NCBI GenBank assembly: GCA_036768485.1
Contig: JAVLUZ010000145.1
Coordinates: 17,635,026 to 17,699,025, forward strand
DNA: 64,000 bases
Direction of reading: 5' to 3'
Origin: Mermis nigrescens
Lineage: Eukaryota; Nematoda; Enoplea; Mermithida; Mermithidae
Part shown: positions 1 to 11,980 of the stretch, piece after piece
Position numbering within the stretch: the stretch's first letter is position 1
Layout: every line of letters begins with the position of its first letter
Position numbers and translations under genes: made by a program
Notes under the pieces: model-generated
The model's database searches: none
Seen by the model: only the letters and a program-made list of their open reading frames with translations
What the model was told of the DNA's origin: nothing

Positions 1-496
1 AGGTCAAACGAGCATATTATGCGAGTTTAAATCGGATGCCGGCTGTGTACGTGATTTCTAAACATTTTATACATACGCAACTGGTTTTCGAAATTATGAA
101 AGGTTCGAAGAGATTCTTTCCGAGTTCAATTGATTACTAATATGTAAGATTTACCTAAAGATATGGAAGTAAATTTGAAAATATTTTTGTGCACTGAATT
201 CACAGCCAATTTCATCTGCCTTGCGCAGTTGTATTTGTTTACTAATTAACGCCTTCTGTATAGAAGTCGCAATAAAGTTTTCTCGAATCTACGTAGATTT
301 CAACATACTGTTTTTACGTTTACAGTGATTTGTTCCGCTACAGATTAACATAAATCTGTAGGGACAACGTGCTGAGTTGATGCGGGTTTATTCTGAAAAT
401 CTGACTTTACATTATTGTGCACTTTTTTGTGCTAAACATTAAATAGTCGGCTCCATTTTAAATGGTCCTTTCTAATGTGAATATACTACCTACGAA
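1..496. other. intergenic, no feature seen
   Basis: AT-rich sequence with no long open frame, splice-flanked exon or repeat that I recognise. It ends at the target-site duplication of the element that starts at 497. Confidence 0.5.
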
Positions 497-1073
497 CAGG
501 CGCGGATTTGAGGGGGCGGCCGCCTCCCATTGACCAAAAATATTTGGCGAGATAAAGAATGGATATGCAATTCGCAATGATGTTTGGCCGTCAGTGACCA
601 TAATTTTTCGAATTTTTCCGGCGCTACGCGCCGGATGATATCTATTAATGACATTTCTTAACTTTCTTGGCGACCTGGAAGCCATTATCTGTTCTATTTT
701 TGCATAGTTTTCTTCTATTTTCAATCGAAAATTTCGATGTTTCGCATCAAATGCTATAAAAACAGGAAATCAAGCAGTAAATCATGCTTCTAGACGTCTA
801 TCCGCCTTAATTTAACAAATTTTCCGGCGCTACGCGCCAGATTTTTGTAAAAGTCAAAGAAATTTAATGATTTTTCGCACAAAATTGTCTAAAATTCTAA
901 AATTTTTCGAAAAAAGTATTGCGTCAAAAGTGATTTTATGTAAAAGTATACAATGTAAAACACCGAAAAAACGCTATTTCGCGCGTTAAGGGCAAATTTT
1001 CGGACCTATTTTTGACTGTTTTTGGAAAAGTTGGGATACCCCCCCCCTTAAGAAAATCCTAGATCCGCCACTG
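497..1073. mobile_element. hAT-like non-autonomous element (family N1)
   Basis: The element starts CAGGCGCGGATTTGAGGGGG and ends with GATCCGCCACTG, so its ends are imperfect inverted repeats of the form CAGNGGCGGAT. It is flanked by the 8-bp sequences CCTACGAA and CCTACAAA, a target duplication with one mismatch. The CAG start and 8-bp duplication fit the hAT superfamily. It carries two copies of the hairpin motif GGCGCTACGCGCC (near 620 and 823). No transposase frame is present; short open frames here also occur in other copies of the family and are not genes. Confidence 0.7.
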
Positions 1074-1110
1074 CCTACAAACGTAGTTTACAATTGCGTT
1101 GCGCGACTTA

Positions 1111-2969
1111 CATGGGCGGATTTATAAGGGGTGGGGGGAAGGCGCCCCTATTGGCCGAAAATACTTGGCGATATAGAGAATGGATATATAATTTTCAATA
1201 ATTATCTGGCCATCATTGATCATAATTTCTCAAATTTTTCCTGCGCTTCGCGCCGGATAATACCTATTATTGACATTTATTTACTTTCTTGGCGGCCTGG
1301 AATCCATATTTCTTGCTCAGAGAATAGGTTTTAATATAATTTCAAGGGCAAAACTAGTTTTAAGCTTAGTTTCCTTCTATTTTTAAGCATTACATTTAAA
1401 AATTTTCGACGTCCATCATCAAATGCTACCAATACAGGATATCGGGCATTAACTCAAGCTTTCAAGCGTTCTTCCGCTTAAATTTCACAAATTTTCCGGC
1501 GCTTCACGACAGATTTCCGCTAAAATCAATCAAGTTTTATGATTTTTTTATGCGAAATCGCTCGAGAATTTTATAGTTTGTCGAAAAAAATTGTGTTGAA
1601 AGTGATTTTAAATAAAAGTAGACAACGTAGACGCAGAGAAAGTGCTATTTTGTAATCTAAGGGCACATTTTTAGATCTATTTTTGACTGTTTTTGGAAAA
1701 GTTGGGATACCGCCTAGACATGCACCAGAGGCGTAGCCAGGATTTTGGTTCGGGGGGATACACAAAATTTTTTAAGACTACTTTTTCATTGAATGCCAAT
1801 AACGTTTTGTGCAGCAAAACTTAGTTTTTCGACCTTTAATAGTGTAGCCTAGAAAAATACAAAAAGTGTAAAACGACGCGAAGCGCCCCAAATTTTTGAA
1901 ATTTTTACGATTTTCATGTTGAATTTATGGCCTATTTATTGACAAACAGTACGGAAATCATAAGTGGCGCAAAGCACCAAGAAATTTAGTAATTTTTTAC
2001 CGCCCTAAAGATTTTGTATCTCTGTGAATACTATTAGTTTGACAGAGAAGAAAATTATCAAATTTGTACAGAACAACTTTGACAGTTCAAGCTTACAAGA
2101 AAACTGCAATTTTGATTGCGCTATAAACTCAATTTATACCGCTTAAATCATACAGAAGAGACAAACTGATTCCGGAAGCAACGGAAATTTTTAAAAATTT
2201 CTAACCCTTTTTCCTTTTTTGTTTTCCAAGTAGAAAAAGCACTTTTTGTAAAGTAGTAAGTTCTGAGCTGAAATGCGTTTTTCGACTTCTGCTAAGTATA
2301 TAGCGCAGCAATGGGTCGCTGCCAATAAGATATAGAAAGATGTATATATCAATGACAATTCTTTTCTTACTGTTTTCAGGCCCATTTGTGGCCTAGAGTT
2401 TAGAAAACAGAAAATGCGTAAAAACAAGAAAATTTGGCCATTCATTTCTGGCGCGAAGCGCGGAAAATTCGATGTTTTGCCATTTTGAAATCAGTTTTCT
2501 GGACACAATTATTACACCAGACAAATCAACAAAATTTCGCACAGCATTGGAATTCTGGGAGGGGTGAAACTTTAAAACGCCTTCTTCGAGCCCGAAAATG
2601 GCGGTTACGCGTTAAAGACATCGTTTTTCGGTGTTTCTGACGATGCCCTGTCTTTTAGAGCAAGAAAGTGGAAAAATTTCGGAAAAAATCAAAAAAGTCA
2701 AACAAATTGAGTAAAATATTAGTCAAAACATGAGTATATGGCCCGATGCGCCGAAAATTTGGCACTTTTGAGCAAATAGATGGCTACAAATGCTCAAAAA
2801 ACACCGTTTTGCGAATTTTCAGGAAGTTGAAAAATCGCAAATTCTGGGCGGGAGGGGGGAAGGATGAAAATTTTTCTGATTTTTCTGGGGGAGGGGCGGA
2901 AGCCCCAAACTTCCCCTCCTAAATCATGTATGGGACCGCCCCTCTAGGGAAATCCTAGATCCGCCACTG
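1111..2969. mobile_element. composite of family N1 ends and other hairpin-bearing repeats
   Basis: The left edge CATGGGCGGATTTATAAGG and the right edge GATCCGCCACTG resemble the ends of the 497-1073 element, but the flanking 8-mers match poorly (5 of 8). Inside, at about 1726, is a second terminus-like start (CAGAGGCGTAGCCAGG), followed by a hairpin-bearing repeat related to 11593-11972. Motifs of the GGCGCGAAGCGCC type occur near 1231, 1873, 1963, 2449 and 2739. It is best read as nested and decayed insertions without coding capacity. Confidence 0.45.
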
Positions 2970-3129
2970 GCGGCACACACAATATTTGACATTGAAGTAG
3001 TGGAACGAAGTATCTCAGTACCTACATCACAGAATTGCCGTAACTGCCTTTATCTTTGCCATCATTCAAAATTCTTCTGTGGTACCTACTGTCATTGTTT
3101 AGGTTTATTGATAGGCATTTACTCCGATT

Positions 3130-3368
3130 ATGACCAGCGAACAAACCGCCGACAAGCGGTCGTCGGGCAAAAAACCTTTTATGATTGGCGTCAGTGGTGG
3201 CACTGCCTCGGGCAAATCTACGGTGTCTCAGGAAATCAAGAAACGAGTGGAAGCGCATAAATCCGATTCGGTAGCTATCGTAACACAAGATTCTTTTTAT
3301 CGCGTATTATCTCAAGAGGAGAAGAATGAAGCTTGCGCTGGTAGATTCAACTTCGATCATCCGAATGC
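3130..3368 (+). CDS. uridine-cytidine kinase, exon 1
   Basis: First coding exon of a UCK1/UCK2-type kinase, which phosphorylates uridine and cytidine to UMP and CMP in the pyrimidine salvage pathway, in the cytosol. The ATG at 3130 opens a frame that reaches the Walker A loop GVSGGTASGKST at residues 20-31. It continues through the conserved QDSFYR (Asp54 corresponds to the catalytic Asp of human UCK2) and FNFDHP near residue 75. The frame hits a stop right after HPNAF, so a donor must precede it; the only GT there is at 3369-3370. The other exons are at 7680, 8938, 14770 and 16768, giving about 270 residues against about 260 in human UCK2. The phase of this donor does not match exon 2 by one base, so this end is uncertain. 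Family assignment is secure from the ordered motifs. Confidence 0.88.
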
Positions 3369-3616
3369 GTTTTAATACTAACTAGTACTGGTGATTATAT
3401 ATTCATGAAAGGAGGATTGAGAGTGGGCTACTCATCCTGCTGAAAGGTCCACAACCTAGGAACTGTTGGGGCGATTCGGGCCCAATATAAAGTACTTTCA
3501 AGCGATTTGGACGTAATATACCTCATAAATGCAATTCAGTTTGGCTAAAATCCTGGACTTCACCCCTACTGCTGATCCTCGATTTTATCTCTCCCTGTCC
3601 ATCCTGAATGTGTCTC

Positions 3617-5673
3617 TAAGGGATGTCCCAGGGCAGACTTTTTAGTCTGGGTCGGGGCTGGGGCTTATGCCCCCGAGCCGGGCCGGGGCAAGATGTTGGG
3701 TTCACAATGCATGTGTTTACCCTATGTGCGTATACTTGAGATATTAATGGTCTTTTCTGCAATATTACTTATTATTGTAAGTGCTAAGCAGAGATTAATT
3801 AAAGAGTTCTCATCTTATGAGTGCTTTGAATAATAAGCGGAAAAATAGCAAAATCTTTTGAAAAGTATTAATGATGCTTCAGATTTTGAATTAGTTCATC
3901 TAAATGATTACAATTATTAGCGCGAAATCTTAAATGTGAAGTTATCTTCAGAGTTTCGAAAGTTCATAAACGTAGAGCGATTTCCGAGGAGGCAGCGAAT
4001 TGTAAGGTTTTTTGAGTTCATAATGTAATATTCAAACTCACAATAAAGGATATTAGTCATCAACACATAAATAAAAATGTTCTGTAATGCTATTTGGTTG
4101 TCTTGTCATATCTGCAGAAATCATTCAAAATTAACATTTCACCTGATACCACGCATTTTAAAGATTAATCAGATCTTTTTTAAGCCAATGTATTCATTTA
4201 TAAGAGTGAATGTTATGAAGAGTCCTAAGTTCCAATTTAAAAAAACACATTATATCATAGTTCTTGGATTTACACTGCTTATTTACAATTATCCACGTCT
4301 TCCCTCCAGCTCTGCTACGCTCCAAGAATATTAATTTACGAGTTTTAAGCATCCTTTACTACTCAAAATTGTGGTCAAGGCGATAAACATCCAAGACAGC
4401 TGAAGTTTGATTTCTGAAAATTCCGCATACTTATAAATTTTGACCAAAAAAATGGGTCCTAAACAACAGTATAGAAGATTGTGGGTCAGGGTCCCACTAA
4501 CTGCTATCATAGAAAGTAATCTCAGTCCCTTACAAAGCTGATCATTTAATCAATTTTCCTTCATTTTATCCGGCCGGGCCAGAGTTAACAGATCATCGTA
4601 TGAGCTTCATTTATTAGATTTAACAGAATAAAACAAAAATCTATGCATCATCCGATTTAGGCTATTCATTATGAGTGATGGACTCTAAAAGTATAAAATG
4701 AAATGATCACGAATATTTTAATAGTCTGATTGAATACATAGCTACTCAGTAGTTTGAGTTTCTATCTTTCTTTAAAAGTAAGGCAAATCACACTAAAGTT
4801 GAATCACCTAAGTCGATTAAAAATCCACTTTTTTGCTAAAGAAACAGTCTAACCATACATGCACACGGTCAAAAACTGTGTGAGGGGGTAAACCGAATTT
4901 CTTTGAGGGGGTAATATGAGTAATTTTTTGTTATTTAATGACAAATTTCGATACTTAATTTTTTTGTTGATTTGCTGTATTTCTTGTTGATTGCTTCATG
5001 AATATTTGTGGTTAAATTTAAATGAAATAATAAGGATAATGGATTGACTTTCAATGTAAGATATGCACAAAATAATGGAAGAAAAGAGTCTGAATGACAG
5101 AATTTCTAAGTTTGATGCTAGAAAAATAAGTGCAGTGCACGCTACGAATGTTGACGCTCTAATATGCCTCACAGGATGATAGAGCATTTGAAAGGATATA
5201 TGTTTAACACGTCGGTCATGCGTATGCGGAAATAGGACCGACATGTACATAAAAGATATATTCTATGGTAAGCTCTATCATCCTCTGAAGCATATTAGAA
5301 CGTCAACATTCATGGCGAGTAATTTACGTGTAATTGAAATTATGCTATTAGACGTCGTTTTACGTTTTTTATGGTTTAAGCAATAGGTTTTGGTCCAAAA
5401 TGGCCTAGGGGTATGCTTCTCAAAAGTCCTGGTAGGGAAATACCCCCTCATACCCCTCACAGTGTGCATGTACATATGAGTACAACTACAAATTTTGCGA
5501 TTCTATGTAATTCGCCATTATTCTTAAATAAACCATTTATATGTTTCCTTAAAATTAGCTAGATTGATTTAGGAAGAGAATTTAGGATTTCAACACGTAA
5601 TGATACATGTTTTGGCCCCGGCCCGGGGCAAGCATTGCCCCGGCACTGGGGCCTGGGTCGGGGCTTGTGACAT
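3617..5673. mobile_element. possible element with GGGGC-rich ends in UCK intron 1
   Basis: Two GC-rich blocks with GTCGGGGCTGGGGCTT and GGGTCGGGGCTTGTGACATCC bound an AT-rich interior. The outermost bases form a short inverted pair (GGGATGTC and GACATCC). I see no matching target duplication, so the limits are approximate. A separate repeat (4854-5478) sits inside. Confidence 0.3.
4854..5478. mobile_element. CATACATGCACAC-ended repeat, copy 1
   Basis: It starts CATACATGCACACGGTC and ends with the inverse form CAGTGTGCATGTACATATG. Just inside each end is a short GGGGG or CCCCC tract. The same arrangement occurs at 10779-11176. No coding capacity is seen. Confidence 0.4.
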
Positions 5674-5912
5674 CCGTTCTACATTAGTAATCTAAGTTAA
5701 TTAATCTGTAATCTTATCAAACCGATTTAAGTTTTGGAGTAATTAGTGCTTTTTCCTCTCCCTTTTTTATTTAGTCACATTTTCGAGTAGTGTTTATGTA
5801 ATATTATTAGGTATATATTTAAATTTTTCTTTCTTGTTTGCATAATCTATAGATGATAATAATGTGTAAGAGAAGTGCGCGAAATCATATTTTACTTTCA
5901 TATGGTAGACTA

Positions 5913-6547
5913 TAGAGTGGGTAAAGAATCGCATATTGGTCTTGATAACTTCTCAGATGTTTGATCAAATTGAATGCCGGTTTGCTCTTTCTCATAGTTA
6001 TTCACCTCTGCATAAATTCAGGGCATTTACAATTATGTTGATTAAGCTGATATTGGTTTACACTAAATTCAGTGGGGGTTATTTTTTCAGCTTTTTGCAG
6101 ATTTAGGTGCATGAAATAAGCTATTTTTAAAAATTAACTCTTCAACAAGAAATGATAAGTGAACGTGGTTTGTTGAATACGAAAATAAAATTATTTGTTT
6201 TCCGATTAAAGCTTGATTATTTTGCAGTAACTTAAAATGCTGGTAAGCAGATTATCTAAGTATGGCCAAATGAAGGGGGTCGAGAATACAAAAAGTTATA
6301 CTCAAGTGTCTCAGAATATTGAAAGATCTAGGGCAAGAAAGGCGATTAATTTTTTTCTTTCAAGACTTGAAAAACGACTTTTATTAAATTGCGCGCATCT
6401 TTTTGATAAAGCAATAACTGTAACTATTATTTTTACGCCTTAATGCAGGGATGATAGGATTTCTATCAAAAGGAACCGCATTTCATTTACTCTCGTCCTT
6501 AAGAAGTAAAAAGGTTCGATAAGCGATTCGTTTTTTAACCCACCCTG
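5913..6547. mobile_element. TA-flanked inverted-repeat element (Tc1/mariner-like MITE)
   Basis: The left edge TAGAGTGGGTAAAGAATCG and the right edge CGATTCGTTTTTTAACCCACCCTG are inverse to each other, and TA flanks both. A 68-codon open frame inside (6237-6443) matches no family I know and is probably chance. Confidence 0.45.
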
Positions 6548-7679
6548 TATAAACATTCATTTTAAATGGTCTTCCATTTTTAGACTTACATTATTCTTTG
6601 CACAAGTATCAGTGTTTTGTGGCAATGAGAAGATTGGAATAATACGAAATTCGTGGGATATTCTTTCTGCTCCTTATATTTGAGGCTTTATGTTTTTAGC
6701 ACGTAGCCTTATGAATGGATCCCTTCCTGCGTCTATATGAAATCAGTTTTCGCTGTATTTTATAGTCATGGCCTCTGAAAAAGACTTTTTAGAGAAAAAT
6801 TCGATCAAAGTCAAGAAGAAAAAACCAGCAAAATCCAATTGGGAAATAAAAAACCATATAGCCTAAAAACCAGCGCCTAAAAGCGATGCTGTGTGCAAAG
6901 TTAGCAGCAGACATTAGTTTGTTGGACTAATATAATCATATTTTGAAAAAATTCACTTATGTAAGTATTTACTGATATTTTCTTTGTTTACGTACATCAA
7001 ATTTGCATATAAAAAATCGATATTTTTGTCTGAATTTTATTAAAGTTTTATCATTCTCTTAAATATAATGTTCAACTCGCAGAGACAGTTGTAGCTAAGT
7101 TTTTTACATCTGCAATGAAACGAGGCTAAATGATGCCATTCACTTTAAGTAATTTCGCTGCCACAGCAACATATACTTAGAATTGGTCTTGTTTAGATTA
7201 TTCGGGAAAATAAATATTGGAAATCATGTTAGACTTTACGATGCGCAGTCCTGCAAATTTTATAAAAATTGGCGCTGGTTTTTCTCAGATTACAACTGGT
7301 GTTTCAACCAGCTTTGACTTTGAAGGTATACAGTAGCTCTGTGGATGGCATAAGATTTATCAAATCAAAAAATGCATGAAAAAAGCGCAAGAAAGAGTTA
7401 TTTCCTAACTTTTCGGCAGTTTCGTACTTCAGGTTTCTAAATGGTCAAAAAAGAGACCAGACTTCTGTTGCGATCTGTATAACATAGTATGTAGTTCTTT
7501 CGCCAGTATAATATCATCACTCATCTCATCACCTCTTATGTACTTACTGAGAAAAGGGGTGGTTTTTTAACTCACGAATCTATTGGTTTTTTAGAGGCCA
7601 GCTTTTTTGTACATTTTTTTCATCTTAAATGCAAGTGCAACTATTTGTGTACCTATACGATTGATGTTTATAATTTAAG

Positions 7680-7776
7680 ATGCAATGAACGTTCATCTTA
7701 TGCTTGACGTGTTGAAAGATTTAAAAGAAGCAAAACGGGTTTCAGTGCCTAAATACGATTTTCGCACGCACTCGAA
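7680..7776 (+). CDS. uridine-cytidine kinase, exon 2
   Basis: This exon encodes the segment between the P-loop exon and the exon with the EGIL motif. It ends with SVPKYDFRTHS, which corresponds to the human IPVYDFVSHS stretch; its Tyr and His contact the nucleoside in UCK2. The acceptor is AATTTAAG before 7680 and the donor is GTAATG at 7777. The donor leaves two bases (phase 2), which join in frame to exon 3. An in-frame stop just upstream of the acceptor fixes the left limit. Exon 1 with its only visible donor would join one base out of frame here. Confidence 0.8.
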
Positions 7777-8129
7777 GTAATGCCATGCAATCACATATTT
7801 GATAAGAAGCTTTCAATTGATTTGATATACTTGTACTTCAATTCGTGCAATTGAATTGATTCGACATAATTTTGCATTTTAACATTTCTATTATTTCCAT
7901 GACACCATTATTGTTCTTTTTTATATTAGATCTTGGATATCCTTCTGCCACTAATATCAAAATCTAGCATGCACATGTCTGCTTCATTCTTCGATTGCTT
8001 ACATGTATATAAAAATTTAGGAAAATTATATATCAGATTCGTTTGCATATTTCTAATTTCAAATGCTTTTCCGAAACGTCGAGGTAAAATCGTTCCCCTC
8101 CCAGGCTTTTTGCTCTGTTGATGCATGTA

Positions 8130-8881
8130 CCGGGTGGTTAGCAACCTTTTGCTAGGGGGTCAGCGCTATAACTACAGGGCTTGGGATCAAACCAAATATA
8201 CCATTAGATAGAAAATGTGAAACGGAATTTATCGATACCAGATTAATGATCAGTATGCCTATCACTTGTGCGAGAAACAGCTTTCAAACTGATCTGGGTA
8301 TGAACACATACCAATAAACAGACTACGTCGATTTTCAAGACTTTTTCAAATATTTTCCTCCTTTCTGTGCAAAATTTCATATGATTCTCGACCAGTCAGA
8401 TTTTAGCAAGTATTTGCGCCTCGACTTCATCTTTATGAATGGCCCAATGGTTTCGGCGGTGTTCAAGTTAAGTGAATTTCCGGGCTAAATATTGTTACCC
8501 TTAAAATTGGACGTTTGATTGTTTTAAGAAATCTTGGGTTGCATTAGCTCGCATGCAAGGCGCCTTGCCGTGAACAAAAACAGTCTGACCGACGACCAAA
8601 TATTTTTCAGGCCGAAACTAGGACCTAATTGGTATTGATATAAAACTTTATACAGAAACGTGAAAAATATTTTGATAAGTATCGAAAATCGACATTTATT
8701 AATTGTGTTCATACCCCGATCGTTTAAAAACTATTTCTCTTGCCGGTCTTAGGCACACTGATTTTTAATTTGGCATCAATGAATTCCGTTTTAAATTCTT
8801 TATCCAATGGTATATTTGGTTTCATCCCAAGTTCTATATTTATAGCACTGATCCCCTAGCAAAAGGTTATTAACCACCCTG
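8130..8881. mobile_element. TA-flanked element with about 90-bp terminal inverted repeats
   Basis: The left arm CCGGGTGGTTAGCAACC and the right arm ending TTAACCACCCTG are inverse to each other and stay alignable for about 90 bases, including the block GGGATCAAACCAAATATACC near 8185. Dinucleotide TA flanks both ends (8128-8129 and 8882-8883), as expected for Tc1/mariner-type insertion. There is no transposase. It lies in UCK intron 2, 56 bases before exon 3. Confidence 0.7.
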
Positions 8882-8937
8882 TATACATATATGTGTAGAA
8901 TAAACCTACACCAATGATTGTGAATTTCATGTTCAAG

Positions 8938-9080
8938 TTCCGAAGATTTGATAATAATCGAGCCATTAGACGTCATCATAGTTGAAGGAATATTGATTTT
9001 CTATGACCAAGAAATTCGCGAATTATTCGATATGAAGTTATTTGTCGACACTGATCCGGATACTAGATTGGCCAGGCGAG
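8938..9080 (+). CDS. uridine-cytidine kinase, exon 3
   Basis: The exon reads through [19 protein letters not shown] and [14 protein letters not shown], which match the VVLFEGI...FYSQEVRDLF and LFVDTDADTRLSRR core of human UCK2. Acceptor ATGTTCAAG precedes 8938, and the first base completes the codon begun at 7775. The donor GTATGT at 9081 leaves one base, which joins exon 4 to restore a valine. Both junctions keep frame, so the chain of exons 2 to 5 is firm. Confidence 0.92.
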
Positions 9081-9725
9081 GTATGTAAGTGAAATATGAT
9101 TCAAGATGGAAGCAGTGTATAATTGGAAATAATTAGTAAAATCGAGACAGAAGTAGTGGAAAATATGAAATAATCAGCAAAAATAAGAAAGCCGTTTGAA
9201 TCATATATTGTGCCTTGAAATATGTGAAAAATGGTTTCGTCTCATTTCCGCAATCAACGGAGCTTTTAATTTTTCGTTTGAAATCTTTTAAAATTGGATG
9301 GCAAATTTTGGATTGTTATTAATGCTTTTTTAAATTGCTGTAGGTTTGTGCGTCATTTTCGGAAAAAAAGAAAATTCGAGGAAATAAAATGAAACGGAAG
9401 TCTGGTCTAAAATTTGTTTGTTTATTTCAGTCTTCAGAGAAAGCTCTCAGTCTTTTTGCCATCTTTAAAACGAAAAAGAGTTTATAATTGTCATAAAAAA
9501 TTGTCTATTCTCTGTAATTCTCAATGCATTATGTTAGTCTAATGAATCTGTAATTAAAAATAAGAATACTTAGTATGCTCTGTTAAAAGATAAAGATTTT
9601 GTTCAATTATGAACAATAATCGTTGAAGACGTACACAACAACAATGGGAAAAAGTACTATTTGTTGATAACAAAATGACAAGAAAGTGTTCATAATTTTT
9701 GGGCCTAAATTGTTTGGCAGCGTTC

Positions 9726-9899
9726 CAGGCACGTAGCTGGCCGTCCTATTTGGGGGGATCAACACCAATTTTGGTGGGGGACTAAGCCCAAGAAGGCCAA
9801 AACTAGCACAAAATAACGTTTACAAAGTCCTATTTTTCAGATTTTTCTGAATTTTGGGGGAGGTCCGGACCCCCCATTCCCAAAAGAGCTACGTGCCTG
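9726..9899. mobile_element. hAT-like MITE, 174 bp, perfect target duplication
   Basis: Terminal inverted repeats CAGGCACGTAGCT (left) and AGCTACGTGCCTG (right) are perfect over 13 bases. The flanks carry the perfect 8-bp duplication CAGCGTTC at 9718-9725 and 9900-9907. The interior is non-coding. A related terminus (AGCTACGTGCCTG) ends a degraded element near 37131. Confidence 0.9.
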
Positions 9900-9977
9900 C
9901 AGCGTTCGACTTTTCGATTCAATGCCTCTCCACTACCCCCATGTCATCCAGTTTTATGCATATTTGTGCTTGCGATA

Positions 9978-10339
9978 CATACATGATCTTGGGGGGTTTG
10001 CATCCCGGTCAAAAACTCTTTCACCTCCGCTCAAAAATATTTTAACCCCCCAGACTTCCCGAATTTCCAAAAAAAATCGTGGAAAGCGTCCCGTTTTTTA
10101 GTAATCTTTTATTCCAAAAATGCTTTTTTTGGGCTCTTTACAGCCATTTTTGACTAATTTGTTGGATTCTATTGAATTTTCCCTGACAATGTCGGTTTTT
10201 ATCGCCTAGAGAGAAAGTGTCGCTCGGAATGCCAAGAAATATATTTTTGACGCGTATCCATCGTCTTTGATCCGAAAAAAGGCACGTAGGAAAAAGTTAT
10301 TGGTTTTACACCCCCTGAATTTCCATGCTGCGCATGTAC
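9978..10339. repeat. dispersed 350-400 bp repeat (family R1), copy
   Basis: It begins CATACATGATCTTGGGGGG and ends CCATGCTGCGCATGTACG. The interior runs through the R1 landmarks in reverse orientation. Other copies are 11593-11972, 20519-20852, 24828-25187, 26860-27227 and 32769-33166. No target duplication is convincing. Confidence 0.55.
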
Positions 10340-10778
10340 GGTGCTAACTGCCGAATGATGTTTCACAAACGTTTTTTATAATGTATATTAGTATGAGAAA
10401 ATCTTTTAAAAATTGATATTATATGTTAGAAACTGGCTTAAAACTGCCCAGGAATATCATGCTTCAGTCTGTTTCTTTGAATCTTGCGCATGGGGTCAGT
10501 TTTTAATGCACAAAAAGTGGCTTTAACAAGCATAAGTTTCAGGAATGCTGCGTTAAGAAAATACCGCATAATGGAACGTTTTGCGCTTACTAAGTGCATG
10601 CAGTGTACAGCATTATGAATGTTATTTTAGCTTAAACTACTTTTTACGGCTGATTTACATTGAAAGCTGATTCACGTTGGAATAACACTGCAAGCATTCG
10701 CAACAGGCATATGTCACATTATGTAGGAGGAAATATCAGAATTTTTCTGAAAAGTTGTTTGTAATAGAAGTTACGTAG

Positions 10779-11176
10779 CATACATGCACAAGGTCAAAAG
10801 TTCTGGAAGGGGCTAAAGAGTACTTTTTTTACCTATTTAATGCCAAATTTTGTCAAATTTTGACACTTAATTCGATTTATTTCATTACTCATGAATATTT
10901 AGATTTAAATTTGCATGGAAACAAAAACGATAAGGGCGATCAAATGTCCTGCAACACTAAAAAATACGAAATAGTGGAAGAAAATTGTATGGATGAATTA
11001 ATTGGACAATCTATTGCTCGAAAAATTATAATATGTACATGAAACTATACTGTTAGACGCCATATGACGCTTTTTAATGGTTCGAGCAACAGGTTTGGTC
11101 CAACAACGGCTTGAGGGGGTATGCCTTCCAAAAGTCCTGTTAGGAAGATACCCCTATACCCCCAGTGTGCATGTGT
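10779..11176. mobile_element. CATACATGCACA-ended repeat, copy 2
   Basis: Same family as 4854-5478. It starts CATACATGCACAAGGTC and ends CAGTGTGCATGTGTG. The outer 8-mers TTACGTAG and CTAGGTAG agree in six of eight positions, a possible decayed target duplication. Confidence 0.4.
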
Positions 11177-11592
11177 GCTAGGTAGGCAAGGTAAGGATGG
11201 CTCATTGGGATGAAATTCAGAAATGGTGATTAACAAATAATTATATGTAGCATTTCTTGTCAATCTTATTGGACCTTTCATTAGCCACTTTAGATGCAAT
11301 TTTTGGCGAGAAAGATGATTAGGTTCTTTTTCAAAATATATTTTCTCAAATAAATTGGCTCTTTTTTACTTGGTTTACGCAAGTAACACAATATATGGGG
11401 AGTTGATGGATAATAAACATAATTTTATTTGTTGAATTATTATTGTTTTCATAGTAAATCGGCCAAGTTGATGAAAAATTTGAATTAAGTTGGATTCTTT
11501 CAAACTTCGCTCAAAATTTCTTTCACATCACCTTACGTTTATTTAGAATCGCCTGACTCCTGATTTCCCGAAATTCTTGGCAGGGATAATAC

Positions 11593-11972
11593 CAGACATG
11601 CATATCATGGGAATTCTGATGATGTGAAATTTTAAAGTGTCTTTTTCGTGCTTAACAATGGTGGGTACGCGTCAAAAACATCGTTTTTCGTGGTTTCTGA
11701 CGATGCTCTATCTTTCTAGAGCATAAAGACATGATAAATTTCGAGAATAATAAAAAAATCGAACAAATTGAACAAAATAAAGTCAAAACATGAGTTTATG
11801 GCGCGAAACGCTGAAAATTTGACACTTTTGAGCAAATAGATATCTAAAAACGCTTTTAAAGCACCTTTTCTATGAATTTTTAGGAAATTTTCGAAAACCT
11901 TCGAAAAATTGCGAATTTGTATGGGGGGGGGTCGAAAAAATTTCTGGGGAACCCCCCGGCTGGTCACGTATG
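11593..11972. repeat. dispersed repeat family R1, copy
   Basis: This copy shows the family landmarks in order: CAGACATGCATATCATGGG, then a block with ACATCGTTTTTCGTGGTTTC, an AGAGCATAAAGACATG block, a hairpin motif variant GGCGCGAAACGC, and a right end of CCCCCCGGCTGGTCACGTATG. It adjoins the left flank of the 11981 element. Confidence 0.55.
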
Positions 11973-11980
11973 TATGTATA

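Noticed and set aside
458..724. Open frame that recurs in similar form at 19833-20168 and 26548-26781
   Set aside because: The similarity is explained by the shared hAT-like N1 repeat. Copies are in different frames and broken, so there is no conserved protein.
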